A stretch of DNA of 64,000 bases from JAEZDP01 sp964430855 (GCA_964430855.1 CAYSHC010000009.1:1-64000); one strand, 5' to 3'; counted from the stretch's first letter, positions 48,839-59,475 are shown. A program made the numbers and translations. The notes: a model not told the origin generated them from the sequence alone.

Positions 48839-49294
48839 CTAGTCGACGCGGATGCCGTGACTGCCTGTGGCATTGCCTACGACGACGGTTCGCACCTGGC
48901 GGCCCTGGTCGAAGACGACCAGGCGAAGCCTGATGGGTGCGGACCCGTCGACCGGCGCGATCTCCGCCGAGCCGGTGCAGTCGGCGTTCACCTGGTACCA
49001 CCCCGTGGCCGGCAGCCACTCGGTCGTTCGTGGCGCACCGTCCAGCGTCATGAAGTCGACCTGCGTGAGCTTGCCGGCGCCGTCGAACTGGGTCATCGCC
49101 AGACCGCGCAGGAGCACCGGTGCGGGGCCCGACAGGATGCTGCCGTCGATGGCGAATGCGTAGGCTCCCCTGAGCCACTGCTCGTTGCACGAGACCTGGC
49201 CCTGCACCGCGGCCTTCGTCACCACCGGCATCACGAGCGCGATGCCCGCGCTCGTGAGGACCGCCGCCGACAGCATGGTTCGTATGCTCGTCAT
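48839..49294 (-). CDS. Hypothetical secreted protein
   Basis: This 151-residue protein has a signal peptide (residues 1-28) and two Cys (in VSCNEQWLRG and VNADCTGSAE) likely forming a disulfide. The pattern LRGAYAFAIDGSIL, then LAMTQFDGAGKLTQVDFMT, then GWYQVNADCTGSAEI resembles small secreted beta-rich proteins I have seen in Acidobacteriota, but I cannot name the family. It is divergent from the winged-helix/TPR regulator and shares its upstream region. Confidence 0.72.
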   Translation of the reverse strand: MTSIRTMLSAAVLTSAGIALVMPVVTKAAVQGQVSCNEQWLRGAYAFAIDGSILSGPAPVLLRGLAMTQFDGAGKLTQVDFMTLDGAPRTTEWLPATGWYQVNADCTGSAEIAPVDGSAPIRLRLVVFDQGRQVRTVVVGNATGSHGIRVD

Positions 49295-49380
49295 GTCACC
49301 CTCCCGTTCGCCGGGCGGAATCGCCCGTCACGAACTGGCGTCAGCCTGCCGCGCCGCGGCGCATCGGTCCATGGCGTGGG

Positions 49381-49435
49381 CCTGAAGGTGACCTGAAGGT
49401 TTTCTGTACCTCCATGTGGCTGCGCGCACTAGACT
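49381..49435 (+). promoter_or_regulatory. Direct-repeat operator and -10 element of regulator gene
   Basis: CCTGAAGGT at 49381-49389 is repeated at 49392-49400, an 11-bp period like Pho-box half-sites bound by OmpR/PhoB winged helices. TAGACT (49430-49435) could be the -10. The downstream gene encodes such a DNA-binding domain, so autoregulation is inferred. Confidence 0.55.
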
Positions 49436-49464
49436 TGGGCAGCCTCCCCTCGCCATGACCGGCC

Positions 49465-51378
49465 ATGGAGCAGACGCCGCGCACCGCGCGCTACCGCTTC
49501 GGCGCCTTCACGCTGGACCTCGCAGCCTGGCAACTGCGTCGCGGCACCCGCATCGTGAAGCTCGAGCGTCGCCCCATGGACCTGCTGGTCCTCCTTGTGG
49601 AGCGACGCGGCCGACTGATTTCGCGGGCGGAGATCGCCGACAGGCTGTGGGGGGCCGACGTCTTCGTCGACGTCGAGACCGGCGTGAACACGGCCGTGCG
49701 CAAGGTCAGGGTGGCCCTGGGCGATTCGTCGGACGTCCCGACGTTTGTCGAGACCGTGCCCGGCAAGGGTTACAGGTTCATCGCGGAGGTCACCGACGAG
49801 CGCGCGACGGACGCCGCGCCGGCGGTCGCGCAGGCTCGAGGGCAGCCACCCGACACGGTGCCGACAGGCGGCGCCGAGCATCTGTCGAATCGGCCGCGAG
49901 TGAAGTGGTGGTGGGGCGGAGGTGTGGCCGTCCTCGTGGCGGCGCTGGCGCTCGGCGCCCCGGGCATCTGGTGGCGGCACGACGCACCCGACACGACCTC
50001 CCTGACGCTGGCCGTGCTGCCGTTCGACAACATCGGCACCGACCCCGACCGCGACTATCTGGCTGCGGGCCTGACCGAAGAGACCATCCACTCGCTGGCC
50101 CAGATCGACCCCACCCGCGTCCGGGTGATCGGCCGGACGTCGGCGCGCGCCTATCAGGGAACGTCGAAGACGCTCGCCGAGATCGGTCGCGAACTCGGCG
50201 TCGACTACCTGGTGGAGGGCTCGGTGCGGGCGGAACACGACCGTGTCCGTGTCGCGACGCGCCTCATTCGAGCCTCGGACCAGGTCCAGGTCTGGGCCGA
50301 CGTGTACGACCGGACGCCAGCGAGCCTGCTGGGCCTCCAGGACGAGCTCAGCGCGGCAATCGCCGCACAGGTGCGGCGGCGCCTGTCGCCCGAGAGATTG
50401 GCCGCGGTGACGCGCCGACTGCCCGCCAGGGCCGAGGCCTACGACCTGTACCTGCGCGGCCTCTTCCACCACAGCCAGCTCACGGCGACGTCGGTGCCGC
50501 GCGGGCTCGGCTACTATCGGCAGGCCACGGAAGCCGATCCGACGTATACGCTGGCCTGGGCGGGCATCGCGACCGCGCTGACGTCGCGCCTGATGAACAG
50601 CGACCTGCGGCACGCCGACATCCAGGCGCAGGCGCGTGAAGCAGCCTCGCGTGCCGTCGCGACAGGTCCCGACCTCTCGGACGCCCAGCGCGCGCTCGGC
50701 TACGTCGCCTTCATCGTCGACTGGGACTGGCCGGTCGCCGAGCGGGCCCTGACGCGCGCCACCGAACTCGACCCCTCGTCGGCGATGGCGCACCTGATGC
50801 TCGGGCACACCCTGTCACAGATGCGCCGGCACGACGAGGCGCGGCGGCACATGGCCCGTGCCCGCCAGCTCGATCCGCTCTACGCGCTGACTCATGCGCT
50901 TTCGTCACAGGTGGAGTTCCAGGCCCGCGACTTCGACGCCGCCGTCAGGCACGCACGCGCCGCGACGACCCTCGATCCCGAGTTCTGGATCGGCTACATG
51001 CAGCTGGGGCAGGCACTGCTGGCGACAGGGCACACCGACGATGCCATAGCGGCGTTCACGCGGTCGTCGCGCTTCTCGGCCGGTAACAGCAAGCCCCTGT
51101 CACATCGCGGCTATGCGCTCGCAGCGGCCGGCCAGCCTGACGAAGCGAGGCAGGTACTCGAGACTCTCCGCGTACTGTCAGCCGACCGGTACGTGCCGCC
51201 GTATGCGATGGCCCTCGTGGCGGCCGGCCTTGGCGAGGCGGACGAGGCCTTCCGCTGGCTCGACGAAGCCTACGCCGTGCACGACGCGCACCTGATCTTC
51301 CTGACCGTCGACCCGAAATGGGATCCGCTCCGCGCGGACGCCAGGTTCACGGCTCTGCTCGCGCGATGCGGCTTCTGA
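49465..51378 (+). CDS. Winged-helix one-component regulator with TolB-like and TPR domains
   Basis: This 637-residue protein has an N-terminal OmpR/PhoB-type winged helix (about 9-105: RPMDLLVLLVERRGRLISRAEIADRLWG, TVPGKGYRFIAEV). A single transmembrane helix follows (about 148-172), then a TolB-like N-terminal domain (LAVLPFDNIGTDPDRDYLAAGL) with the adenylate-cyclase-associated pattern LGVDYLVEGSVR. About seven TPR-like helices form the C-terminal half. It has the CadC-like layout of a membrane-bound sensor acting directly on DNA. The signal is unknown. Direct repeats lie 65 bp upstream of the start. Confidence 0.88.
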   Translation: MEQTPRTARYRFGAFTLDLAAWQLRRGTRIVKLERRPMDLLVLLVERRGRLISRAEIADRLWGADVFVDVETGVNTAVRKVRVALGDSSDVPTFVETVPGKGYRFIAEVTDERATDAAPAVAQARGQPPDTVPTGGAEHLSNRPRVKWWWGGGVAVLVAALALGAPGIWWRHDAPDTTSLTLAVLPFDNIGTDPDRDYLAAGLTEETIHSLAQIDPTRVRVIGRTSARAYQGTSKTLAEIGRELGVDYLVEGSVRAEHDRVRVATRLIRASDQVQVWADVYDRTPASLLGLQDELSAAIAAQVRRRLSPERLAAVTRRLPARAEAYDLYLRGLFHHSQLTATSVPRGLGYYRQATEADPTYTLAWAGIATALTSRLMNSDLRHADIQAQAREAASRAVATGPDLSDAQRALGYVAFIVDWDWPVAERALTRATELDPSSAMAHLMLGHTLSQMRRHDEARRHMARARQLDPLYALTHALSSQVEFQARDFDAAVRHARAATTLDPEFWIGYMQLGQALLATGHTDDAIAAFTRSSRFSAGNSKPLSHRGYALAAAGQPDEARQVLETLRVLSADRYVPPYAMALVAAGLGEADEAFRWLDEAYAVHDAHLIFLTVDPKWDPLRADARFTALLARCGF

Positions 51379-51405
51379 CTGGCCCGGCACGGTCGCGGGT
51401 GCCCG

Positions 51406-52866
<1,461 letters not shown>

Positions 52867-52870
52867 TGCC

Positions 52871-55800
52871 TCAGCCTTTCGTCAAGGTCTCGTCGAGGTT
52901 GAGCAGCACGTTGCCGACCATCGTCCAGGCCATCGTGTCGGGGTCGAGGCCGGCGTCGTGGCGGGCCGTGTAATGCGACCGGGCGTCCTCGAAGAACCGC
53001 CGCAGCCGGGCCCGCTCGGCCTCCGTCGGCGTGCGGCTCGTCACGAGGCGGAAGCCCAGCGTCAGCCGATCGTCGACCGTCGGGCCGCCTTCCTCGGCCA
53101 TGCGCCTGCCCAGCGCCTGGGCGAGCTCGAAGAGCCCCTCGTCGTTGAGCGCGGCGAGGGCCTGGAGCGGCGTGTTGGTCCTCACGCGCCGCACCGTGCA
53201 GTACTCGCGGCTCGTCGCGTCGAACGTCGTGAAGAGGGGATAGGGGGCCGTCCGCTTGAGGAAGGTGTAGAGGCTGCGGCGGTAGCGGTCCTCGCCCTCG
53301 CTCTCGATCCAGCGGGCCCTGTTGTACGGCGAGTCCCAGATGCCATCGGGCTGTTCGGGGAACACGCTCGGGCCGCCCATCTTGCGCGACAGGCGGCCGC
53401 TCGCCACGAGGGCGACGTCGCGCACCATCTCGGCCTCGATGCGGAACCGCGGTCCCCTCGCCAGCAGCGTGTTGTACGGGTCCCGCTCGAGCAGGTCGGG
53501 CGACACGTTGGACGACTGCCGGTACGTGGACGACAGGACGATCGACTTGAGCAGCGGCTTGATGCGCCAGCCCCCGTCCATGAACTGCACGGCGAGCGCG
53601 TCGAGCAGCTCGGGATGCGACGGCGGCGACGACATGGTGCCGAAGTCCTCGCTCGTCTCGACGATGCCGCGGCCGAAAAGCGCCTCCCAGATCCGGTTGA
53701 CCATCACGCGGGCGGTCAGCGGGTTGTTGCGCGAGACGAGCCAGCGCGCCAGCCCCAGCCTGTTGGCCGGCATGGTCTCGTCCATCGGGGGCAGCGCCGA
53801 CGGCGTGGCGGCGTAGACGAGCGGCCCGGGCGAGGTGAAGTTGCCGCGCTCGTAGAGCGTCATCGACGGCCGCTCGAACGACGGCGTCTCCGCCATCACG
53901 AGCGTGGTCGGGATGGCGAGCTTGCCGAGCTCCTCACGAAGTTCCTTCACGACGCGCCGCTCCTCGGCCAGCAGCGGCGAGTGCCCCCGGAACTGGCTGG
54001 TGACCTCGGCGCGCTGCTGCTCGGTGCGCTCGCTGGCCGGGATGCGCATCCAGGCGCGCGCCCGCGCGGGCACGGCCACGATCTGCTCGGGTTCCTCGGT
54101 CGTCGTCACCGACAGGCGGAAACGCCCGAGCCCCTGGCCGAGCGTGCCGTCCTCGTGGCGCAGCCGCACGGTGAGCGGCGTGCCCTCGGGCAGGTCGAGC
54201 GGCTCGGCGAACGTGAAGACCAGCTGGTGCGGCACGCGCCAGCCGTCGCGGACGGCGTCTATGGCCCAGGCCTGGCCCTTCCGGGTGTACGTCCTGTCGG
54301 CGGCGGAGGTCAGCGCCATGGCGTCGAAGGCATATGCCGCGCCGTCGGCCTTGCCGCTGCGAATGGCGACAGTCGAGCCGGGCTTCTCGGTGGGCGTGCC
54401 GGTGATGACGTCAATGCCGGTGATGCGGAAGTGGCCGTAGGGGTCGCGGCCGGGACCGCCCTTCGGCAGCGACTCGTCGAGCAGCGCCTCGAGCCGCAGG
54501 CCCGTGATGCCCCGCGCCGGCAGCGGCGCCGTGACGGTGTAGACGGTGATCTCCGGGTTCGGCCCCGAGGCGACGACGGTGGCGTCCTCGGCGGTGCGCA
54601 GCGTGACGCCGTTGGTCGCGCTCACGTGCGACGGCTGGAGCGGCGTCCAGCGCGTGGCGAGCGCCAGCTGCTCCTGCTCCCACTCGGCCTGCGCCTGCTG
54701 GCGCGCCGGCGACTCGTCCTTCAGCGCGCGCTCCGCCTCGTCGAGCTTCGCCTGGATGGCCGCCCGTCTCGCTTCCTGCTCGGGCGTCGCGAGGTCGAGC
54801 TCTGGCTCACGGTAGATCGTGCCGGCGCCATGCGGCCGCTCGACGTACGTCGACGTCGCGAAGAACGCCATCAGCTGGAAGTACTCCTTCTGGCTGAAGG
54901 GGTCGTACTTGTGGTTGTGGCACTGCGCGCACGCGAGCGTGGAGCCCAGCCACACGGTCGCCGTGGTGTTGACGCGATCGACGAGGACCTCGTAGCGCGA
55001 CTCCATCGGGTCGACGCCGCCTTCCTCGTTCAGCATCGAGTTGCGATGGAAGCCCGTCGCGATGCGCTGCGCGCGCGTCGGCGATGGCAGCATGTCGCCG
55101 GCCAGCTGCTCGATCGTGAACTGGTCGAACGGCATGTCGTCGTTGAAGGCCTGCACGACCCAGTCGCGCCAGGCCCACGCCGAGCGGGCGTTGTCGGCCT
55201 CGAAGCCGTTGGTGTCGGCGTAGCGGGCCAGGTCGAGCCAGAGACGTGCCCAGCGCTCGCCGTAGTGGGGCGAGTCGAGCAGCCGCGTGACGGCCCGTTC
55301 ATACGCGTCGGGCGACGTGTCGTGCAGGAACGCGTCGAGCTCCTCGATTGTCGGCGGCAGCCCGGTGAGGTCGAGCGACACGCGCCGGAGCAGCGTTTCC
55401 CGGGACGCCTCGGGCGATGGCTTCAGCCCTTCGCGATCGAGTCGCGCCAGCACGAAGGCGTCGATGGGCGTCCGGATCCAGTCGGGCCGCGACACCTGCG
55501 GGACGGGTGGCGCCTTCGGCGGCACGTACGCCCAGTGCTCGACGTAGCCCTTGTCGCTGGCGGCCGCGTCGCCAGACGGCGCCGGCTCCTCGGGCCACTC
55601 GGCGCCCTCGTCGATCCACCGCTTGATGAGCGCGATCTGCTCGTCGGACAGCGGGTCCTTGTCGAGCGGCATCCGGTCTTCATCGCCCTCGCCGAGGAGA
55701 CGGGCGATGATGTAGCTGCCTGCGCTGTTGCCGGGCTCGAGCAGCGGCCCCGTCGAGCCGCCCTTCATCGCGAGCTCGCGCGTGTGGAGTCTGAGCTTGC

Positions 55801-56005
55801 CCCTGCCCTTCTCGGCGCCGTGGCACTCGTAGCAGTGCTCCTTGAGGATCGGCGCAATCTGGGTGGTGAAGTCGACCTTCTCCTGCGCGCGCAGGACCGG
55901 TGCGGGGACCGCGTCCCGGAAGAGCAGCAGCGCCGGCAGCAGGGCGGCACCGCAAAGGAGGAGGGCGACACATCTCGAACGGAGACGGTCGAACGAACAC
56001 ATCAT
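52871..56005 (-). CDS. PSCyt1/DUF1549/DUF1553 (PSD1) multi-domain secreted protein
   Basis: This roughly 1044-residue protein has an N-terminal hydrophobic signal and a planctomycete cytochrome c domain with CYECHG (CxxCH). A DUF1549 domain follows (PSDC-like, LLDSPHYGERWARLWLDLARYADTNGFE), a central beta-rich region, and a DUF1553 domain (NRIWEALFGRGIVETSEDFG, VFPEQPDGIW). A haem c may couple oxidation to an unknown substrate; such proteins are often found with sulfatases. Two adjacent ATGs exist at 56005 and 56002. It overlaps or abuts DUF1501 in the usual order. Confidence 0.9.
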   Translation of the reverse strand: MMCSFDRLRSRCVALLLCGAALLPALLLFRDAVPAPVLRAQEKVDFTTQIAPILKEHCYECHGAEKGRGKLRLHTRELAMKGGSTGPLLEPGNSAGSYIIARLLGEGDEDRMPLDKDPLSDEQIALIKRWIDEGAEWPEEPAPSGDAAASDKGYVEHWAYVPPKAPPVPQVSRPDWIRTPIDAFVLARLDREGLKPSPEASRETLLRRVSLDLTGLPPTIEELDAFLHDTSPDAYERAVTRLLDSPHYGERWARLWLDLARYADTNGFEADNARSAWAWRDWVVQAFNDDMPFDQFTIEQLAGDMLPSPTRAQRIATGFHRNSMLNEEGGVDPMESRYEVLVDRVNTTATVWLGSTLACAQCHNHKYDPFSQKEYFQLMAFFATSTYVERPHGAGTIYREPELDLATPEQEARRAAIQAKLDEAERALKDESPARQQAQAEWEQEQLALATRWTPLQPSHVSATNGVTLRTAEDATVVASGPNPEITVYTVTAPLPARGITGLRLEALLDESLPKGGPGRDPYGHFRITGIDVITGTPTEKPGSTVAIRSGKADGAAYAFDAMALTSAADRTYTRKGQAWAIDAVRDGWRVPHQLVFTFAEPLDLPEGTPLTVRLRHEDGTLGQGLGRFRLSVTTTEEPEQIVAVPARARAWMRIPASERTEQQRAEVTSQFRGHSPLLAEERRVVKELREELGKLAIPTTLVMAETPSFERPSMTLYERGNFTSPGPLVYAATPSALPPMDETMPANRLGLARWLVSRNNPLTARVMVNRIWEALFGRGIVETSEDFGTMSSPPSHPELLDALAVQFMDGGWRIKPLLKSIVLSSTYRQSSNVSPDLLERDPYNTLLARGPRFRIEAEMVRDVALVASGRLSRKMGGPSVFPEQPDGIWDSPYNRARWIESEGEDRYRRSLYTFLKRTAPYPLFTTFDATSREYCTVRRVRTNTPLQALAALNDEGLFELAQALGRRMAEEGGPTVDDRLTLGFRLVTSRTPTEAERARLRRFFEDARSHYTARHDAGLDPDTMAWTMVGNVLLNLDETLTKG

Positions 56006-56092
56006 GGCGTACCGGAAATGGTACACCGTCGGCGCTGCCGCGGCGCGTGGCGCCGCCGGTGGCCGTGGCGTCGGGCCGACGGCCGGACGCCG

Positions 56093-56494
56093 CTAGCCGC
56101 GCACTGCCGTTGCCGGGTCGAGGATGCGCAGGTGGTACTGCATCGTCTGCGCGATGATGGCGGCCCGGCGCCTGGCCTCGTCGGCCACGGGCCCGGCGAA
56201 GAGTTCGCCGATGCTCTCGTGCCAGATGGCGACCCAGCGCTCGAAATGCTCCGGGCGCAGCGGCGACGCCGCGTGCAGGGCGTGATGGACGCGCATCGGG
56301 TTGCCGCGATAGACGAGCCGGTGGAAGAGGACGCTCTCCCAGAAGTCCGTGATGACGGGCAGGTGGGCCTCGAGGTCGAGCCTGGCGACCTCGGTGAACA
56401 GGTAGCCGATCAGCTCGTCCTGCATGGCCGCCCTGTAGAAGCGCCGGAGGACCTGCTCGAGGTCGTCACGCGTCGAGATGTCGCGGTCAGCCAT
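56093..56494 (-). CDS. Truncated haemoglobin (group III-like)
   Basis: This 133-residue globin has the 2/2 fold pattern LRRFYRAAMQDELIGYLF, then FWESVLFHRLVYRGNPMRVHHAL and HFERWVAIWHESI. It fits trHbP, whose proximal His probably lies in HALHAA or HFERW. Roles include oxygen, NO or peroxide handling; none can be assigned here. The ATG at 56494 has TACGCT ending 7 nt upstream, suggesting a leaderless start. It is divergent from galactose mutarotase. Confidence 0.85.
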   Translation of the reverse strand: MADRDISTRDDLEQVLRRFYRAAMQDELIGYLFTEVARLDLEAHLPVITDFWESVLFHRLVYRGNPMRVHHALHAASPLRPEHFERWVAIWHESIGELFAGPVADEARRRAAIIAQTMQYHLRILDPATAVRG

Positions 56495-56681
56495 CCCGTC
56501 AAGCGTACGCCATGGGCCGCGCGCTGACGGTTGCGCTGGCGCAACCCGACCCCGGTCCTGCTGCGGCCCATTTGCACTCGGCCTCTCGATTGACTACCTT
56601 GACGCGCGATCCGCGGTACGGTGGAGAGACCTGGCGCGACGCCGGCAGGGGCCGGAGGACACCGCCGGGAGAGGAGCGTGT

Positions 56682-57857
56682 GTGGCTCGTGCGTTGTGGT
56701 TGCTGTGTGCGCTGGCTGGCGGGATGGCCATGATCGCGGCCTGCGGGGGGCCGGGCGCCGAGGGTGACGGGGACCGGTCGTCGAGCGGCGGCGTCACCGT
56801 GTCGGAGGAGGATGCCGGCAGCCTGCCCACGGGGGAGGCCGTCCAGAAGTTCAGCCTCATCAACGCGCAAGGCCTCCAGATCGACCTGCTGACCTACGGC
56901 GGCATCGTCACGAGCATCCGCACGCCGGACAGGGACGGCGGGTTCGACGACATCGCGCTCGGCTACGACGCGCTGGAGCCCTACCTCGAGCGCTCACCGT
57001 ACTTCGGCGCGATCGTCGGGCGCTACGCCAACCGCATCGCGGCAGGCACGTTCACAATCGACGGCACGGCGTACGCGCTGGCGACCAACAACGGCCCCAA
57101 CCACCTGCACGGCGGCGTGCGCGGGTTCGACAAGGTGAACTGGCAGGCGCTGCCCTTCGAGCGTGACGGCGAGGCCGGGGTGATACTGCGCTACATCAGC
57201 CTCGACGGCGAGGAGGGCTATCCCGGGCGGCTCGACGTCCAGGTGACCTACACCCTGACCAACGACAACACGTGGCGGGTGGACTACGAGGCGACGACCG
57301 ACAAGCCGACGCACGTGAACCTGTCGCAGCACACGTACTTCAACCTCGCGGGTCACGGCGTGCGCGACGTCCTGGACCACGAGCTGCGCATCAACGCCGA
57401 CAGGTACACGCCGGTCGACGCGACGCTGATCCCGACGGGCGAGCTGGCCAGCGTCGAGGGCACGCCCTTCGACTTCCGGCAGGCGACGCGGATTGGCGCG
57501 CGCATCGACGCCGACCATCCGCAGATTCGCAACGGCCTCGGCTACGACCACAACTTCGTGCTGACGCGGGGCGGCGAGGGGCTTGTCGAGGCTGCCTACG
57601 TGCGCGAGCCGTCCACGGGCCGGACGCTGACGATTTCGACCACCGAGCCCGGGGTGCAGTTCTACAGCGGGAACTTCCTCGACGGCAGCATCACGGGCAA
57701 GCAGGGGCGCGTCTACGAGCGGCGGTACGGCTTCTGCCTGGAGACGCAGCACTTCCCCGACTCGCCGAACAAGCCGCAGTTCCCGTCGACGCTGCTGCGG
57801 CCCGGCGAGACCTACCGCTCGACCACCGTCTACCGGTTCGGGACTGACAGGCAGTAG
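56682..57857 (+). CDS. Aldose 1-epimerase (galactose mutarotase), lipoprotein
   Basis: This 391-residue mutarotase has the family pattern RYANRIAAGTF, NNGPNHLHGGVRGFDK, HTYFNLAGHG (catalytic His), GLGYDHNFVL and LETQHFPDSPNKPQFP (catalytic Glu). It interconverts sugar anomers. The N terminus (LLCALAGGMAMIAACGGPG) has a lipobox-like MIAAC, so it is probably exported and lipid-anchored, unlike cytoplasmic GalM. The GTG at 56682 follows AGAGGAG. A family-B repeat begins 2 bp after the stop. Confidence 0.87.
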   Translation: MARALWLLCALAGGMAMIAACGGPGAEGDGDRSSSGGVTVSEEDAGSLPTGEAVQKFSLINAQGLQIDLLTYGGIVTSIRTPDRDGGFDDIALGYDALEPYLERSPYFGAIVGRYANRIAAGTFTIDGTAYALATNNGPNHLHGGVRGFDKVNWQALPFERDGEAGVILRYISLDGEEGYPGRLDVQVTYTLTNDNTWRVDYEATTDKPTHVNLSQHTYFNLAGHGVRDVLDHELRINADRYTPVDATLIPTGELASVEGTPFDFRQATRIGARIDADHPQIRNGLGYDHNFVLTRGGEGLVEAAYVREPSTGRTLTISTTEPGVQFYSGNFLDGSITGKQGRVYERRYGFCLETQHFPDSPNKPQFPSTLLRPGETYRSTTVYRFGTDRQ

Positions 57858-57858
57858 T

Positions 57859-58055
57859 GGGGTCAGGTCTCGCGGGCGGGGCCTGCGGGGTCAGGTCTCG
57901 CCACTCGGAGCGCGCGAAATCTGCAAGTTACGGGCGCCCGGCCGGGACGCGGCGAGGTGTTCTGGTCCGTGCCAGGCGCCCGAGCATGGCAGTTTCCGAA
58001 ACGGTCGAGTAGCGAGACCTGACCCCGAAACTACCCGCCCGCGAGACCTGACCCC
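57859..58055. repeat. Family B repeat, long inverted element
   Basis: GGGGTCAGGTCTCG lies at 57859-57872 and 57887-57900 (28 bp apart), and the reverse complement lies at 58013-58026 and 58042-58055. The arms between are also imperfectly inverted: CCACTCG versus CTACTCG, GCGAAATCTGCA versus CGGAAACTGCC, and GGGCGCCCGG versus GGGCGCCTGG in the opposite sense. The right-hand unit encodes the C-terminal tail of the nucleoside-hydrolase-like protein. Confidence 0.9.
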
Positions 58056-59074
58056 ACCTGCGGGGCCAGCACGTGCAGCAGGCGGTCCTTGAACGCTGCG
58101 TCGGGTGTGTGGCAGTACGTCACCAGCCGGCCGGCTGTGCCGTCCCGCACGACCAGTCGCGCGCCTTCCTGATCCTCGCTCGCACCGTCGGGGGCCCCGT
58201 CCGGGGACGTCTCGATGGCGGCAACCCCCTCGACACATCCATATCCGTCTGGTGAGGCGGCAAGGTCCACGGCCAGCGCCTGGTAGGGCGGGAAGCCCGG
58301 CGCCGCGCCATTCTCTGTCCACAGGTGCAGCCAGCTGCGCGCCCCCTCGGCGAGGAAGCGGGCGGCCGCTGGGCCCGCGGCCAGGCGGTCGAGATCGTCC
58401 TCGGTGATCCACACCGACGACGCCAGGCCAGGCGGCGCCAGCGTGAGCGGCACCCCGCTGTCGAGGACGACCCTGGCAGCCTCAACGTCGAGGGCGACGT
58501 TGCGATCGTGGCGTCGTGGCGTACCAGTCGGGCCCGCCTCGTCCGGCGGGCCTTGGGCGTCGGCCGTTTCGTCAGCCGAAGCGGTCTCATGAGCGCCCGT
58601 CAGCGCGACGACGCGTACGATGCGACGGGCCAGGGCCGGGTCGCGTGCCAGGGCCGACGCGATGTTGGTGAGCGGTCCGAGCGCGACGATGACGAGCGGT
58701 TCCTTCCGCAGCGCCGTCGCGAGCGCCTCGGACGCCTCGGTGGGGGCCTGCCGCTCGTGCGGGCCGGCGGCACCGCGCCAGGGGCGAAGCGACGCCGGGC
58801 CGAACCTGTCGACGATGTCCTGCGTGATCGGCCACGTGCGCACGAGCGGCCCCTCGCCGAAGACGGCGGAGACGCCGCGTACCTCGAGGACGTCGCTGTT
58901 GAACGCCTGCACGAGCGCGAACGCGCCACTGACGTCACGCCCGGCCTCGCCAATCATGGGGTCGACGTCAATCCAGATCGGGGTCCTCCCGCCGGACTTC
59001 GGCGGTGTCGCCTGCGCGCAGCCGGCCAACGCCGCGACGGCCAGGGTCAGGACGACCGCCAGCATGGGCCTCAT
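58031..59074 (-). CDS. Inosine-uridine nucleoside hydrolase-like lipoprotein
   Basis: This 347-residue protein has a signal and lipobox (VAALAGC, Cys about 17). It has the nucleoside-hydrolase start WIDVDPMIGEAGRDVSGAFALVQAF, the LGPLTNIASAL motif, and a late NVALDVEAARVVL block with LTLAPPGL. The usual DxDPGxDD calcium site is only partly kept (DVDP with GEAGRD following), so activity or specificity may differ. It may cleave ribosides outside the cytoplasm. The C-terminal QVGSGLAGG and stop come from a family-B repeat. Confidence 0.75.
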   Translation of the reverse strand: MRPMLAVVLTLAVAALAGCAQATPPKSGGRTPIWIDVDPMIGEAGRDVSGAFALVQAFNSDVLEVRGVSAVFGEGPLVRTWPITQDIVDRFGPASLRPWRGAAGPHERQAPTEASEALATALRKEPLVIVALGPLTNIASALARDPALARRIVRVVALTGAHETASADETADAQGPPDEAGPTGTPRRHDRNVALDVEAARVVLDSGVPLTLAPPGLASSVWITEDDLDRLAAGPAAARFLAEGARSWLHLWTENGAAPGFPPYQALAVDLAASPDGYGCVEGVAAIETSPDGAPDGASEDQEGARLVVRDGTAGRLVTYCHTPDAAFKDRLLHVLAPQVGSGLAGG

Positions 59075-59194
59075 CGGCCCCGCGTTGCGTCCCGCGGGCG
59101 CGCCTGCTGAAGGTCCTCGCCAGCCCCGCGTCGCCCGCCGCGCCGCGCCATCAACGGTGTCCACGTGGAGATCGTATCCCAGCCATTCGCCGCT

Positions 59195-59221
59195 TTGACA
59201 GATACCCCGATGGGGTATACG
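59195..59221 (+). promoter_or_regulatory. CsoR-type operator overlapping promoter
   Basis: ATACCCC-GAT-GGGGTAT (59202-59218) is a perfect 7-bp inverted repeat, typical of CsoR/RcnR-family sites. It lies between TTGACA (59195-59200) and TATACG (59216-59221). Binding would block transcription of the HMA gene and the regulator after it. Confidence 0.7.
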
Positions 59222-59229
59222 TTCCGGGT

Positions 59230-59475
59230 ATGCCGACCACTACCACGCTGACCATCTCGGGCATGTCCTGCAGCCACTGCGTCGCCGCCGTCACGCGGCA
59301 CTTGAGCGCGCTCGATGGCGTGACCGTGCGCGAAGTCGAGGTCGGGCGCGCCGTCATCGACGCGGATCCGGCACGCGTGACGCCGGAGGCGCTGGCCGCC
59401 GCCATCGGCGCCGCAGGCTTCACGCTCGATCCCGTGCCCGCATCGCTTGCAGGCGACGACGGCGCCAGCGCCTGA
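59230..59475 (+). CDS. copZ: Heavy-metal-associated (HMA/CopZ-like) protein
   Basis: This 81-residue HMA-domain protein has the metal site SGMSCSHCVAAVTRHLSALDGV (CxxC in MSCSHC) and a following betaalphabeta pattern. It is like copper chaperones such as CopZ. The start is 8 nt after TATACG, suggesting a leaderless mRNA. It precedes the CsoR-like regulator by 77 bp and shares its operator. No copper ATPase is in the window. Confidence 0.88.
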   Translation: MPTTTTLTISGMSCSHCVAAVTRHLSALDGVTVREVEVGRAVIDADPARVTPEALAAAIGAAGFTLDPVPASLAGDDGASA

